Of a DNA stretch of 64,000 nucleotides, positions 10,886 to 23,824 are shown piece by piece. The number at the start of each line of letters is the position of its first letter. The first letter of the stretch is position 1. The notes below the pieces were generated by a model. That model was given only the letters and a program-made list of their open reading frames with translations, was not told the origin of the DNA and searched no databases. Position numbers and translations under genes: made by a program. Source of the stretch: Hermatobates lingyangjiaoensis (lineage: Eukaryota > Arthropoda > Insecta > Hemiptera > Hermatobatidae); contig JAPFBL010000116.1 of the NCBI GenBank assembly GCA_026182355.1, positions 248,001 to 312,000 of the forward strand, given 5' to 3'.

Positions 10886-13159
10886 TCTCATACATACATA
10901 TGATAGGAGCTTCATTTTTGAGTTCTGGGTTATGATGGAGCAATTCAGACAACTCTAGTGAGTCAAGAAATTCTTGAGCTTAATGTATTGATTCTGTTCC
11001 TGCACAAACCGAGTTGTATGACAGATATTGCTTAATTTCTTCTGGAAATTATTCAATGCACATATGACTAATTTCACTGAGTATCTTGTCAAACGGAGCT
11101 TATATAACATTTGCTGTGAACAATATTTGTGGACTGGTGAATGAAGTGTAAATGTATTCAATACATTAAACAACATTATAGTTAATTTATTTTATACACC
11201 TAATATGTACAAGCTTACTTCGTGTTCTAAATGCAATGTATTTACTAAATATTTATGTGTGGAGAACCATATTAGGTTCAAGAAAAGTATTAAATTGAAC
11301 TCAATGTATTTTTCACTGTTATGATTAATAATCCTGAAGATAGCTGGGTATTAGCTGGTATATATAATACGAAATATCTTATACGAGTAGTATATCTGAA
11401 GAATCATAGCCTTATTTCCTATTTTATGTCTCTAATAAACTTCTAAATAAATAATAAGTAGTTTTTCCCAGTCTCCCCTCCCCTCACCTAACTCAATGAT
11501 AGTTTAGTGATATAAAAAGGATTATTTACTTCTTTTTCTTTTGTACCTTAAACGTATTTCAATATAATCCTCATATAAATAGAACAAAAAAAGCGTATAA
11601 TAAAGGTGAAATATAGCAGGATAAAACTAACAAAATATGAAGAGAAAACTGAATTATTTGTGAATCATATATAAAACAGAAAAGTATGGCCGTATGACAT
11701 AAACTAAAATAACACTTTAATTATAACGAGTTGAGAAATTGCATAAAATAACTTTAACCGTTATTATAAATTAGAAGTTATAGATTATTGTCAATTTGCA
11801 CAATAATAACGCAGAAAAATATTGATTTATTAAAATATACTGAATGATTGACAATAGCTGCAGGGTTGGGAGCTGACAGTATCTAAGTTCGTGTACCTGA
11901 ATCTAAATTAATTCTAGTATTTGATTGAAAGAGACAAATATGTGGAACTAGAGGGAGGTTAGAATGTAGCAGATGTTGGGGACATGAAGGGATTTTGAGC
12001 GCTAGGTCTACCAACTTGCTGAGGACAATAAAGTCGACCCCTGTCGCCTACTTTCTACCTCTCTTACAAGTCTAAAGCTATTTCAACATCTTTGAAACTC
12101 GGATTTATATTAAAATAGGTAGGTCGAATATTTAATCCTTCCGCATCTGCTCTTGAGAAGAAATGCTTCAAATATCCGATATCTAGATATATATCCGTGT
12201 TAATGTACAATTCATCCCCTTGAAACCAGTATTTCTCTAGATACTTTATTGTTGTGGATTACCTAAGGATGCTTCAATGTCTGTCACATACGAATATACT
12301 TCTACTACCAAAGTTGTGTAGCCTTGCTTACTATGTTAATCAAAATTACTTCAACCAAATTCTTCTGACTAGTTACTTTCCACACCACCGGTGATCGTTT
12401 CGACGTATGTTCGATACAAGGTAATGATCATTGGTCATTGGTAGATATTCAAATATTTCATTGTCAGTTTTTTAAGTTCTATTAGTCTTATCTTGTCCAA
12501 ATTTCTACTTTAAATTTAATAAGTCTGTTGCCATAATTTCTTATATACTGCTAAGACGTTACAAAATTTTCCTATTTCAACCTTTACTAAACTCTGCGAT
12601 AACAGGTTAAAAGCAAACACTTTGACTGCTTGTTTTTATTTGCAGTTTCTCTCATTTTAATGTACAACCTTATTGAGTTATTTAAGTAATGTTAATTATT
12701 TTTGAGCAAAACAGATTAAATTTACATATTTTTTAAGAATACATGTAGTAAACTCTTTGTGGCTAAGTATTTTGATTATATATTTCATTATTGATTTGTA
12801 TTGATTATCGCTGCATGAACTCACAGTGCTAGAATATTTTAAACTATCGAGAAAATTATATATGAAATAAATTCGATTACTCACAGAAAATAAAGCAGTA
12901 CTTGTATACAAAAGGCTGTTTTTTTTTATTAATATTGCTCTGCGTAGTAAGTAGCTTAAGAACAAAGAAATGCAAATTTCTTTAACTAGAAACAAAGAAA
13001 AAGGGACTCTGACAAAGTTGGAAAAAGTTTTTAAATGCTCTAGAAACGGTTTAAGAAATGTTCTGAAGTCGCAATGTTGATTCCCACTGCCTAGGATCTT
13101 TCAAAATCCTGTCAACCAGTACATTTTTGTTTCAATACCGACACTTATAAGCTGTTACC
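10886..13159. other. AT-rich non-coding stretch
   Basis: No supportable gene. A moderately G+C-rich patch near 11985-12060 has no box motifs I can name. The frames at 10955-11176 and 12696-12995 show no domain signature. Confidence 0.55.
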
Positions 13160-13345
13160 TATTAGTTCTATTCTAGGGGCACAATTTAGTAATGGGTAAA
13201 CAACATTACCGGGTTGATACTACATTGGGCCCCAGTTTTTGCAAAGGCTCGTAACAGATGGCCTTAAGTCCTCTCTGAGAAATGATGTGCCCTAATTCCG
13301 TGAAGACATCTAGGCATGAGTGAAAATCAAAGCCGGGAGCTAGTA
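13160..13345 (-). mobile_element. decayed SINE, same family as 40160-40425
   Basis: Shares with 40160-40425, in the same orientation and order, an AGTAATGGGT end, a GATGGCYTTAA block, a GAAAYGATGTGC block and a run of short matches towards the tRNA-like head. The head (A and B boxes) is no longer clear, so this is an old copy. Class assigned from the better copy. Confidence 0.45.
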
Positions 13346-16300
13346 GCCATTATTTGATATGTTATAATTTTAATTAGACTTAATTTTCTGAACAAACCTT
13401 TGAGAAAACAAAAAGAAATTAGACATTTTGAAATTTAGATAAACGAACTATGTAATGGAAGTTTAAATTTACTATGGCCGTAGAAAGAAGTTTTAAACAT
13501 AACTCTCCAGATTAAATAACCACATTACACACTGCAAATTATACAAGAGCCAAATATAATAACTAAAAAAAATCTATATTATTATATTATATAAGGAACT
13601 GTATATGACATAGCTGTATCATAATATTCATATGATTAACATGTCGTAATCATCATTTTTAGTTAAATAAATACTTTTTTTCACATTGGGGTCCCTGTTG
13701 TTGTAAAATAATTAATTAATCATTAATAAAGTGCTGTTCATAAAACTCAATGTGTTTTAGCATCATGTCACTCGGTATAGTACTATGTGATATATGTTTT
13801 CACGATCTTAACACAACTCCATGTGTGTGTGTGTGTGGGTTTGTGGGCACATAATCTGGTGGATCAAATTAATATTTTACTCAAAAATGCCTCCAATATT
13901 GTGTATAATAAACGTTGTTTGGCAATACAACATCCTAGTAAAGTAACTTTTCTTGGTAAATATGTCATTGTGGACTACATTTGTTTTCACATCCTGAAAT
14001 ACTAAGATGTTTAATTTTCATTTTCTTATGAAACTGACATCATCTCTACCAGTGAAAAACTTCAAATGTTTCGTTTAAAAAAGTGTAGGGTTATTGAATA
14101 AAATGTAATTGTTTATAACTATGATTAATTATGGACGCTTGTAAAAAAGATATAAGTTATATCTTTTTGTGGATCAACATAAAAACTAGCAATTTTGAGA
14201 AGATAAGTTCAGCATTTTAATGTGGCTTTAAGTGACATTTTACGATTCCAGAAAATGTTCTTTTACGCTAAACGGGTAACTACAGAAGAATATTCGTCAA
14301 AATTAGTCATGTATAAAATAGATTTCAAGAAATATAGTTTAACAAAAGTGCAATGATGCTATAAAATTTAAAAAATCAAACTGGAAGAATGGTTAACAAT
14401 TTTAACTAATTCAATAACTAAATGATGTAGAAATGAGTAGTAATAGGTGTAGTATAGATGTAGTAATAGATTTGTAGTATTTGTAAATGTAATATGTAGT
14501 AGTATCACACTAGAAATGAAAACTATTAACTGTTATCTGTGTAACTTGAAATGTTTGATGGAAAGAAGTACTTTTTAAGAGGAAAAGGACATCAGATAAC
14601 AAATGAAGAGTATCAGCTCCAACAATTTATAATTACATTCAGAAAAATTTTTAAGCCCTGAATAAATCACTCTGGGTTGCTTTTGCGTTATAGAGGAGCT
14701 TTTGATAACACTCCTTCGAATTCATTGAATCAGTACTAATTTAGCGATTTATTAAGAACTGCTTTGTATATTCTAGACTAATCCAAGAACTATAACGAGG
14801 CTTATAACAATCTAACTAAAACTATACCGTTGATTAGTGTTACACGATGTGCAGGAACGGAAATCGTGACCACCAGCGGCTGTTCTCAGAAAGGTCTTCT
14901 CTATTGTAGTGCCTACTTGTCCAGGCTAAGTAGATTACTTAAACACTCTAAATAGAGCAATATTTTCATGGTAATGCATTTGGGCTGATGCAGCATGCTC
15001 TCTAAGTGGTTGAATTGAGGGCAAAGAAGAGAGGTCTGACTGTAAATTCAGCTAAATGAGGCTCTATACATTTTTTATGAAGAAAGAAAGTAGGTGTCAA
15101 AGATTTCTGCTTTAAAAATATAAAACTAACTATCTTAGAGGTATGGAAAAACGTTACAGTCTGTTTAGATGAAAAAATAAACTGGTAAGGTCTTATAAGA
15201 TATACATTCCCTTAACCTACAAAAGCAATGTTCAGCTGTTTGAGGTCCTTAGATAAAACAAAAGGTGTTATAATCAAATCTACACTGTGATTCTACAAAA
15301 TTATAATTTGTACATAATAATATTATATGCATTAATTTTGTAGTATTATATGATAAATTACAAAATATACACAAATTAGACTTAATGAACTACAAAGACA
15401 AGGATTTCTATAGACAAACATGTATTCCAATTTTTATCATAACGAAGCCATCTTTTGAGTATCGCGATCTTAATTATTTCGAGTTTCAGTAAGTCTTCCA
15501 AAACCAGTCAACCCAAAAGGGGCAATAACATACCTCCTTGACATTAGTCTCCAGTTGTCTTAGTTGTGGTAGATCCTATACTACAACCCTTATTCTTGAG
15601 TTGATTATTGTAAATCAGTCCAAAGATCATCAAATAAAACATTGGATTCAAATTCGTGTTACTAAAGGCTCTGTTCATGTAATAATCAGTCAAGACTAGG
15701 TCCTTTAGGACTTAAGGAGTTCACTTTAGACTTAAGGGGGATTTTGTCAGTCAAAATTTTGGAAATGACTTTGCCGATTCGCTCTACTAATAAATTAGTT
15801 CTTTCTTAAAAACATTATTATTTACAAAAAGTTACTAATGTTACTGAGACAGAATTTCATAGTTTTCTTTTTTTTATAGTAGTATAAGATTATTGTTCTA
15901 ATATTTAGGTTCATGAAATATCTGTAAAATAATTCCTATTAACAATTTTAATTTTATTCAATCCTGGAAAAGTAGTTTATAATGAGTTGCCGTATTGTAA
16001 TATTCAACGGAAAAGTATCTTTCAAAACTTTCATTTTGCCAAAAAGTAAGGGAGTTCTTAAACACACTAAGAACTTAACTGGCATCAAGATTTATTCAAG
16101 CGTGCACCATGTAGATTGATTACAACACTTTGTTAGGCCACCATCCATCACCCTTGAAAACATCATACAATATATTTTTGATTTCGTATGGTTGTAAATT
16201 TTTTAGAAGTATATATTGCGTATGATATTTTCTTATTGAAAAATTTTGATTTTTTTTCATTTTGATTTGAAGAACAATTCTGTTTGACTCAATTATTTTA

Positions 16301-17198
16301 ACAAATTATAAGCAATGTAAACTACTCCAAGTACAATAACCTACCTAAAATAGACCTAGTACAGTTTTCAGTTTTTGGAGCTATATTATTGCCTTAGCTG
16401 TCATCAGAATTTTGTAATACATTTTTCAAACATAATTAATTTATGGCGATCTTTTGACAGAATTTAATTTTTCAATACTTAGCTATGAACGTAAAATAAA
16501 CATTTTCTTAAATCATAAAAACCAAAACACACTTTTCATTACTGTCAATCAAATTTTGTGTAGAAAATATTCAGTCATATTAAGCAGTGCTTTTTCTGTG
16601 TAAATTTTATTTTGTCAATCAGGGTTATCAATGTGATGTCCACAAGTTTTATAGTTATTAATAAGTTAAATTTTTTACATCTTACAGAAAAAGTAATCTT
16701 TCTGTTAGTTGAAAATTTGATTTGTTTTAATGCTGGTAACTGTTTCATAATAATTTCAAAATATCAATAATCTAGAGTTAGTAGTTTAGAAAAAATGGAG
16801 TAAAATCACATTTTGGGTAAAATGATGACTTCCTAATGATGTAATATTGCTCAAAAGAAATAGCCCCATTTACTCTATATTTCCCATGACAGGGCAAAAT
16901 ATGAGCTTTATCCATCAAACGGTGCGGTCGGTACCGTGCCCGCAATCTTTAAAACTCTCTATACTGATGTTACGGTTTTTATTTATAACCTTTTTCATAT
17001 GCTTAAATAACTGAGGAAGTATAAGGAATATTATTGGATTCTTTTTCATTGTCTTACCAAATAAAGGAAATACAAGGAAAATTTCTTATATTTCTTTATC
17101 ACAAAAAACTGAAACGTCAACATTGAGAGTTTTAATTTGAACTTGCAGGACCGACTGATTCCTGATAAGTCTGATTTTATTTTTCCTTTCAGTCGTTA
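13346..17198. other. AT-rich non-coding stretch with a short TG tract
   Basis: No gene recognised. A short (TG)n run lies at 13820-13838. A G+C-richer patch at 14850-15060 has no readable domain or box motifs. The frame at 13787-14005 has no family resemblance. Confidence 0.55.
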
Positions 17199-17220
17199 CT
17201 AGAGAGAGAGAGAGAGAGTG
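17199..17220. repeat. (GA)n microsatellite
   Basis: A pure AG dinucleotide run immediately upstream of the SINE at 17231. Confidence 0.85.
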
Positions 17221-17230
17221 AACGGGAGAG

Positions 17231-17420
17231 GGGTGCCAGGCTAGCCCAGAGGCTAATATGCTCGCATCCTTATTGGTAGATTCAGGGTTCGATACCCACT
17301 ATAGCCCTCGATTTATTCAAATTACCCAAGGTGAGACCGTTAAATCGTCAGACCCCAGCCTGTACGATCTCAGGTACTCAAGGAAGATCCCTACTCTAAA
17401 TCTAAATACAATTAAGAAAA
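17231..17420 (+). mobile_element. tRNA-derived SINE
   Basis: A polymerase III promoter is visible: A box TAGCCCAGAGG at 17242-17252 and B box GGTTCGATACC at 17286-17296, at tRNA-like spacing. The body includes CCTCGATTTATTCAAATTA, a GTACTCAAGGAAGATCCC block and CTCTAAAT. The same body blocks occur in the minus-strand copy at 40160-40425. The tRNA cloverleaf is not intact, so it is a retroposon rather than a tRNA gene. Confidence 0.75.
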
Positions 17421-17865
17421 ATTTAGGACTCCCAATCTATTATGTTCATTTTGTGGTAACAGAAATTATTACTAAACTTTTGTAGAAGTGTTGGGTGGCC
17501 ACTGCAGTCTAACATAAATATCCGAACTATTCATGCAATAATAGACTGCTTAATTCATTGGAAGTAAAATGATAGACGGTCGGTCAGCCGTACAGGTTCA
17601 AATCAAACTTTTAATGTCAATGTTTCATATTTTTTTTAGAACGATTATAATAGGAGGAATAATATATTTTAAATTATAATTTAAAATTTTAATTATATGC
17701 ATTATACAGAAACGTAATGATGTAACCCTGAAGATGTTTCCCAATAGAACAGAACATTGGATTACAGATGTTTTACTGTTTGCCGCTAGATGAAATCTCA
17801 AGAAAAAAAAATATTGTTGAATATATGAGGTGCAAATAAGGAAACATTGAGATATATAAATACCT
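17421..17865. other. non-coding stretch between SINE and PLE pair
   Basis: Nothing recognised apart from AT-rich sequence. The frame at 17625-17909 runs into the inverted PLE tail and is not considered real. Confidence 0.55.
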
Positions 17866-18150
17866 ATATCAACGTCCAAACCACGGTAAAAAGTGAGAAA
17901 AAAGACCAAGAACTTTCAACCGTAACAAGCGGTCTTCGTCAGAGTAAATCTCAACATATTTAATAAATCCTAACTGGTCAAATCCCGAATAATATTTAAT
18001 CCCAACAGTTGGGGTTTGAATCTGACGAAGACCGCTTGTTACGATTGAAAGATGTTAGTCTTTTATCTCATTTCTTATTGCGGTTTGGACGTTGATTGTT
18101 ATTTCACGTGTTAACTGTGATATCATGTTATATACGTATATATATCTATA
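17866..18150. repeat. head-to-head pair of PLE family A tails
   Basis: Left copy on the minus strand (CTGACGA 17942-17936, GAAA 17917-17914). Right copy on the plus strand (CTGACGA 18022-18028, GAAA 18047-18050), running through the CGGTTTGGACGTTGATTG and TTTCACGTG blocks into a TA-rich tract near 18130. About 65 bases of unrelated sequence separate the arms. In the right copy one stem II base has changed (CGATT), breaking a pair, while the left copy keeps the stem. Confidence 0.55.
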
Positions 18151-18352
18151 TTTATATGTAGTATTGCTTGTATATCTTTGTGAAACATGACTCGTGGATA
18201 ATTCCAATTTCGTTTAATCCCTGATATATGGAAACAAGACTGCCATTTACTTTAACGAAACATATTTCAAGGAAGGTGTACTACCTATCTGCACCAATAT
18301 ATTTATACATATATTATCAACAGGAAAACGATCCACAAATGACAATAAACGT

Positions 18353-18478
18353 TTTACAGTAAACTATAGACACAGAGTAAAGATAGGAACACACTTCTAT
18401 ATTTACCAGTTATGATAAGTTACGGCACGATACGAAGTGTGTTCGTATCTTTACTTTGTGCCAATAGTTTACTGTGAA
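18353..18478. mobile_element. short fold-back MITE, family shared with 7639-7905
   Basis: Inverted arms of about 40 bases: the left runs TTACAGTAAACTATAGACAC to AACACACTT and the right mirrors it from AAGTGTGTTCGTATCTTT to ACTGTGAA. A loop of about 40 bases carries nothing recognisable. It is a shortened version of the larger copy at 7639-7905 and sits 200 bases from a PLE tail pair, as that copy also does. Confidence 0.65.
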
Positions 18479-18569
18479 GCTATATATATATATATAGCAC
18501 TATTTCAAAGGAAACACATAAGATAAATTTCAAAATATAAACTACAGTAAGGAATTCATAAATGGGACT

Positions 18570-18604
18570 AAGATCTTTCAAACAAAACCACTGGTATTCC
18601 TCAG
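18570..18604 (-). repeat. decayed PLE family A motif
   Basis: Minus strand CTGAGGA at 18604-18598 and GAAAGATCTTAG from 18579 downward match family A at both ends, but the intervening stem has lost its pairing. Confidence 0.4.
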
Positions 18605-19339
18605 AGTCACATTAAAAAGTGTGTAAATTGAAGAAGGTACATTTATGGAAGAAGGTATATGCGTATATGTGAAATGGAGAAGTGATTGCTGGTTTAGGAG
18701 AAACAAATGAGTTCTGAAAGAAGTATGATATACTATCCGCTAGTCGTCAAGAATGGTAGTCAAAGCTAATGATATTGTTAATATTGAGTCTATTTAAAAA
18801 CTGTTACTAATGTTTGTAATATTTGATTTAGTCAATTTAATGATCTAATACTCGTTAATATTTTTTAATAACACCCTATTTCTGAAATTTTGTCCCATTT
18901 ATGATTTTCTTGTAATTTTTTAGACTCATATTATATATATACATAAACTTTAGCACATAGGAATGAACAGAGAAAGTCACTACAGAACTCATTTTGTTAT
19001 TTCGACATCCGTCGTCATTAGGAAGAAGTGCAAAGTACTTGCGTTCAGAAGCAAACTGCAACTCTTGAGTTCTCTAGTTGCTCTGTGATGACATAACTTT
19101 GAAAGGCCTCGGAGCATATATCTTTTGTTTTTTTTATTTTTCCTTGTAGTTTTTACTTGCATATATATATATCAATTATTTTTCATCTCAAGATTGGTCA
19201 GAGTTACTTAGTCAAAATCACCTCTTGCCAACATTTTGGCTTTATAGCAAGACACACTCAGAAGTAAAAATCATATACACTGGACAATTAACCAGACATA
19301 CCAAGAGATGCATGGGATTATAGTAGTGAATGAGAGTAC
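18605..19339. other. presumed intron 1 of the GABA-B receptor gene
   Basis: Follows the donor site at 19339-19338 on the minus strand. No further exon is visible; short TA runs lie near 18930 and 19160. Confidence 0.5.
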
Positions 19340-19582
19340 CTGTGTGTCGTTCCACCACATGTGAAGGCGGTAGTTGCGAAGGACGGTGGGGCTCTCGTTG
19401 ATGTGATCGACCGCAAGTTTCACAGCTGGCATCACGCCCCGACCGATGTTCGACTCGGGTACGTGTCGACTGTAGGGAAAAAAACCGGCAATGTAAACGT
19501 CGTGTCGCTTGTTGAGACCGGTGGGTCGCTGGCACTCCCCCGCGCTCCATAGGAAAAAACTTATGGCGACCCATGCCAACAT
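19340..19582 (-). CDS. GABBR2-like: GABA-B receptor subunit, first coding exon
   Basis: Eighty-one codons from the ATG at 19582 to the last exon base at 19340. Residues 1-17 (MLAWVAISFFLWSAGEC) form a signal peptide. Residues from about 27 onward read DVYIAGFFPYSR, then IGRGVMPAVKLAVDHINES, then YRLHMWWNDTQ: the first strand, first helix and second strand of the ligand-binding Venus flytrap domain of class C GPCRs. IGRG-PAV-LA is typical of GABA-B subunit 2, and YRLHMWWNDTQ is like insect GABA-B-R3, so the gene is an invertebrate GBR2/R3-type subunit, a GABA-activated receptor of the plasma membrane acting through G proteins. The exon ends CAG/GTACTC, a phase 0 donor. An earlier in-frame ATG at 19627 lies before a strong acceptor and is rejected as start. 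The remaining exons are not in the window as far as I can see. Confidence 0.88.
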
Positions 19583-19602
19583 ATCATACAAGCCGCCTGC
19601 CT
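19583..19602 (-). other. splice acceptor and 5' UTR part of the GABA-B exon
   Basis: On the minus strand, TTGTTTGTTCCAG ends in AG at 19602-19601, and 18 bases of UTR precede the ATG at 19582. The pyrimidine-rich run and consensus AG/G imply that at least one non-coding exon and the promoter lie at higher coordinates. Confidence 0.6.
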
Positions 19603-19889
19603 GGAACAAACAACCATCGGACAACATAAATATGTGTAAGCTATCTCTTTAACTATGCATATATAAATAGAAATATATATATCGACCATATGATAGAATA
19701 ATTGTAAAATAAATGCAGTTCTTAGACAGTGTTCCATGTCGAACTCTCAACTGCCAAGTTATAGATATTTATTTAAAACTTTTTATAAAAGCATAAGTAA
19801 GATTTTACAGAAATAATAACAAATTTCTTTTTTATATTTTATAGTTTATTTAATTTATAATAAGACTTAACAAGTCTACTGGAAGGTTA

Positions 19890-19975
19890 GTGGGTCTTCG
19901 TCAGAGTCACAACCAAACTCTGTTGGGTTTTAGAAGCTTCTGAAGAAGGACTTATTCGTTTTCAAAGAGCTTGAT
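19890..19975. repeat. decayed PLE family A tail pair
   Basis: Minus-strand CTGACGA at 19904-19898 next to a GTCAC block, then on the plus strand TTGGGTTTTAGAAG and CTGAAGA near 19936. The arrangement is that of the better preserved inverted pairs, but the stems are lost. Confidence 0.35.
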
Positions 19976-21410
19976 TTACTCTTGGGCTTAACTGAAATTC
20001 TTAGTTGTACATTATTATTATTTATTAAGTTTTTTTAAGCAATAATTTACTTATTCATATTTTATTTATAGTTAGTGCTTTATTAATTAGAATATTTTTC
20101 CACATTTATTGTATTACTATTATTTATTTATTTCTGTTGTTTTCTATTATTATTATCCTTTGATATAAAGGGAATTGCCATGAATTCTATTTGAAAATTG
20201 AAAATTTCTGAGACCATTTATTTTAATTCATTGTCAAATAGTTAAGATAATATAAGGAAACTTAAAATATAAATCTAACAAAAGCGGCGAAGAGGGTACA
20301 AATTGATCTGAAGGAGGAAAAAAGTATTGCCTTGTATCAATTGGTATATTTTAGAACCGTTAGACAAAGGAAACCTCATGACAGTTGTTGCACTATCTAG
20401 CCAACGGATTTAATTTGAATGTACCAGGTTTGATATAATTATACATAAAAATCATTTTTAAGAATATTAATTTTAAGATGTTACATTCATTAGTTGATTT
20501 TTGATAATTTATTTTAATGGATCAGTATGTCGAAATAAAACTGTGGTTGCTTTTTTTCTTCCAATAATGTTCTGACATTGTTTTACTCTTATATTAAGAC
20601 ACTTAGCATTCCTAACCCAAGCTGGAATCTATGAAAGGAACATGATTAACACATCTGTCATTACAACTCACTGAATGGCTTTTAAAACAGCTTTTTAAAT
20701 AACACATTAGTAATTACATATTCTGTAACAGTGGTTGAACACAAACAAGTAATCGACTAAAGCTAGGACAAATAATTTCTTAGGTTAAATTGTTTTTATC
20801 TTGCAGTCAAAAGAATTCTAAATAAAACAAAATAACCAAAGAAAATCAGAAAAATATAATAACTTAATTAAAAATGTATAAAATAATAAAAACGTAAAAC
20901 TTAAATTGCAAGAGGGTTACAAATGAACTTGGAATCAGTCATTGAGCTGAGTCAATAAGAATTAGCTTGAATGATAATCCTAAGGGTACTGCGCTGACTG
21001 ATGGAGTCCCTTAATGAGCAGAATGAGCTTAATGTGTAGTCGATATATATTGCGTATATAATGCGGTAATAAATTAAATGAGTGAGAAAAGTAAATGTGC
21101 AGTATGCAATGAGGAGAAGAAGATGGATATTTTATGATGTTATCACGATAATTAGACAGTAGAATAATGAATTATTTTTTAGTTACACTTTTTTATCTAA
21201 TACACACTTTTGCGTCACTAAATGTATAAAAGTGTGATTTTTTCATGGTCCTGCAGATAAATATTTAATCATTAAGAGCAACTCTACCGGAAGCGCCAAT
21301 GACATGTGGTATTACCCTCCCAAATGCTAGCCATTAACATAGGTGATTGTGGTTGACACAATGGCTATCGTAGTTGGTACTATTTTTTAGATCAAAAGTA
21401 TATTATTAGA
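19976..21410. other. AT-rich non-coding stretch
   Basis: No gene or recognised element. If the GABA-B transcript starts further right, this is a 5' UTR intron. Confidence 0.55.
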
Positions 21411-21444
21411 ATATATATTTCAACCCTTTAACGGTCGTCCTCAG
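21411..21444 (-). ncRNA. hammerhead-like motif, separate PLE family
   Basis: Minus strand CTGAGGA at 21444-21438, one unpaired C, stem GACC/GGTT with a GTTAAAG loop, GAAA at 21421-21418, then a self-complementary ATATAT. Same layout as the other motifs with a different stem sequence. Confidence 0.45.
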
Positions 21445-22594
21445 GAAAGCAAATAATGCAGCGAAAAGACGAAAACCAACTGAACAGCTTCACATAATAT
21501 GAGCAGATTGGCCAGAAAGAAAACTAAAAACAAAAACGAATATGTAAATATGTAAAATATATAATTTATCATCAAAAAATTTCATTCATTGTTTATGCAC
21601 AATTTGTAATGCATAGAATGATAATCTACTAACAAAATTGACATTCTATGAAATAGTATATGGACTAATATAAATTATAAAAAAAATCTTTAAGAGTTTT
21701 AATTACGCATCTGAAATGCTATCTTAATTAACATTTCAGTTTATTCATTATTGAGCTTAGTGTATGTTTTAGTAGCTTAAATAAGAGAGAATTGACTGCG
21801 GTATAAGGAAATTTGAAGGGACTTTGCTCAAATTAAGTTAGTTGAAAGCATTATGAGAAAACTTTCTCTATAACTGTCCTGAGAGGAACACTGGATAAGG
21901 AAGGATTTATGAGGCTCTATTTTAACAATATCTAACTTTTTGCGTATCTATGAATAGATATTAAATAATAGAAGACATTATGTTTATTGTTTCAGCATGA
22001 CAATTTTGCATGTAAATTGAATCTACATAAGTATTTAATATTTATTAAAATAATTTTATTATACCTGCTGAAGTTTAATAACAATTTATTATGAACAGAT
22101 TATCTATGTTTGAACAAAATAGTAAAATGAATTTAAATTAATCATTTAAGTCTAAAAATCAAAATACATTTAAAAATAAAACACTTCTATTGCTTTTATT
22201 CATAAATCTTTAGGGATTCAAGGAAATTAGTTTAATTGTTATGACATGAAGAACCAAATTTGACATTATGAACCAAATTGACTACACAACTGCTGTAGAG
22301 TGAGAAATAGATAGGAGAGTCAAGCTGGAAAACTGAATGAAACATGAAGTTAAGACACGTTGAGACGATCACTGATTGTCTGAGATGGTGATTGAAATCT
22401 TGGATGACCTGTAACCTTACTTTGAAAGAAATTTATATGAAATAAGAAGCGTTATCAAATATACTTAGAAAATAAAATAACTTATACTGTACACTGAACA
22501 TTATGAGTCATACATTCTTATAGTTAGTACCAGAGAGTTTGGTAAACATCATGTTGTTATACTAATCCATAATACATCGTGAATCGTTTCTGTA
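21445..22594. other. AT-rich non-coding stretch
   Basis: Nothing recognised. Confidence 0.6.
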
Positions 22595-22990
22595 AACGTC
22601 CGCATTTTTTGCACGCAGTGCATCTTCAAGTCTAATCACTGTCACTGAATCTGTTTAAATACCTATCAAGCATGTAGGGCCAATATATGCCTAAATTTCT
22701 TATATAATCTCATCCTGTTTTACTTGTTATCTGAATTTATTTTTTTTATAATTTAAATCATATTATCTATCCATTCAGTTCTCTTTTACTTTTTGTTATT
22801 GGTTCAAACGATTAATTGATTTAAATTACAAAAAAATAGATAAATAATAAGTAAACTAAAAAGGAATATTAGTAATAATAGACTATATATTGGCACTACC
22901 TGTTTGATAAGTATTTAAACCCAGGATTTTGTGGCTATGATTAAACCTACTTGAAGATGCATTACAATCCAAATCGGCGCGACATCTATA
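22595..22990. repeat. inverted pair of PLE-like tail motifs
   Basis: Minus strand from 22630: CTTGAAGA, then the hairpin TGCAC-TGC-GTGCA (5 bp), then AAAAATGCGGACG. About 320 bases away on the plus strand (from 22950) the related CTTGAAGATGC, a diverged loop, and AAATCGGCGCGAC. The left hairpin is perfect while the right has lost pairing. The class is inferred from the core-stem-A-rich layout. Confidence 0.35.
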
Positions 22991-23824
22991 ACAAGGATTA
23001 TTCACAATAATACAAGGACAGATTTCTACAATAATTGTATAGCTATGTGATTATAGTTTATGTTGAGATTGCAAAGGGACATTCAATAGAATGAATTTAA
23101 GTTGGTATATACTAAAGTACTCGTATACTGCAGGAAAACCGAGAGAAAATTACAAAGAAAAGCAGAAGAAAACAAATAAGTTAAATCAATTCCCAGTTGT
23201 TAATTGAAATATTTTATATATATTAGGATATTAAACATTACAAACCCATAAACATTTCCATCATTTAAAGTAAATACACCATAATGAATTAAAATTAAAT
23301 TCTAGAATTATTTATAACATTATCATTTAAATAATTATTTTTAAACTAATGATGAAAAATAACCAAAAATGAAGTCATAGTCAACTTGCGAAACGCTAAT
23401 TCACCCATTGATAATCCAAAGTTAGCATTGCTCATTTCTTTAACTATATTTAGTGGCTAGTAGACTGTACAAATCTAACTATTTTATATTTCATATTTTA
23501 ATTTGACAGTAGAAAAAAATTACCAGCACACATACTCCGTAATAACAAATGAATTAATTAACAATTTCATTAGCTAATCATGGAATTTAAATGAATTCCA
23601 ACGTTACCTGTCCCTTTTCATTATTCAATCTTATGATATTCAAAAATTCTTAAACAAATATGCCAATTTTACTTTAATTATAATTAGCAAATATGATACT
23701 AACAAAAAGAAAAGAATTCATTTACTAAATAGACGTTATTACATCTAATAATTAGTGACCCTACAGTAAAGTTGAGTATAGACTAGTACAGTATTGAGTT
23801 ATTTTTTTTATAGACATATGAAAG
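22991..23824. other. AT-rich non-coding stretch
   Basis: Nothing recognised. Confidence 0.6.

Noticed and set aside
19242..19574. 110-residue minus-strand ORF and 63-residue plus-strand ORF over the GABA-B exon
   Set aside because: They are other-frame shadows of the receptor exon; the translations show no domain.
19583..19627. ATG at 19627 as start of the GABA-B receptor
   Set aside because: It lies upstream of a strong splice acceptor (AG at 19602-19601); the ATG at 19582 is followed directly by a good signal peptide.
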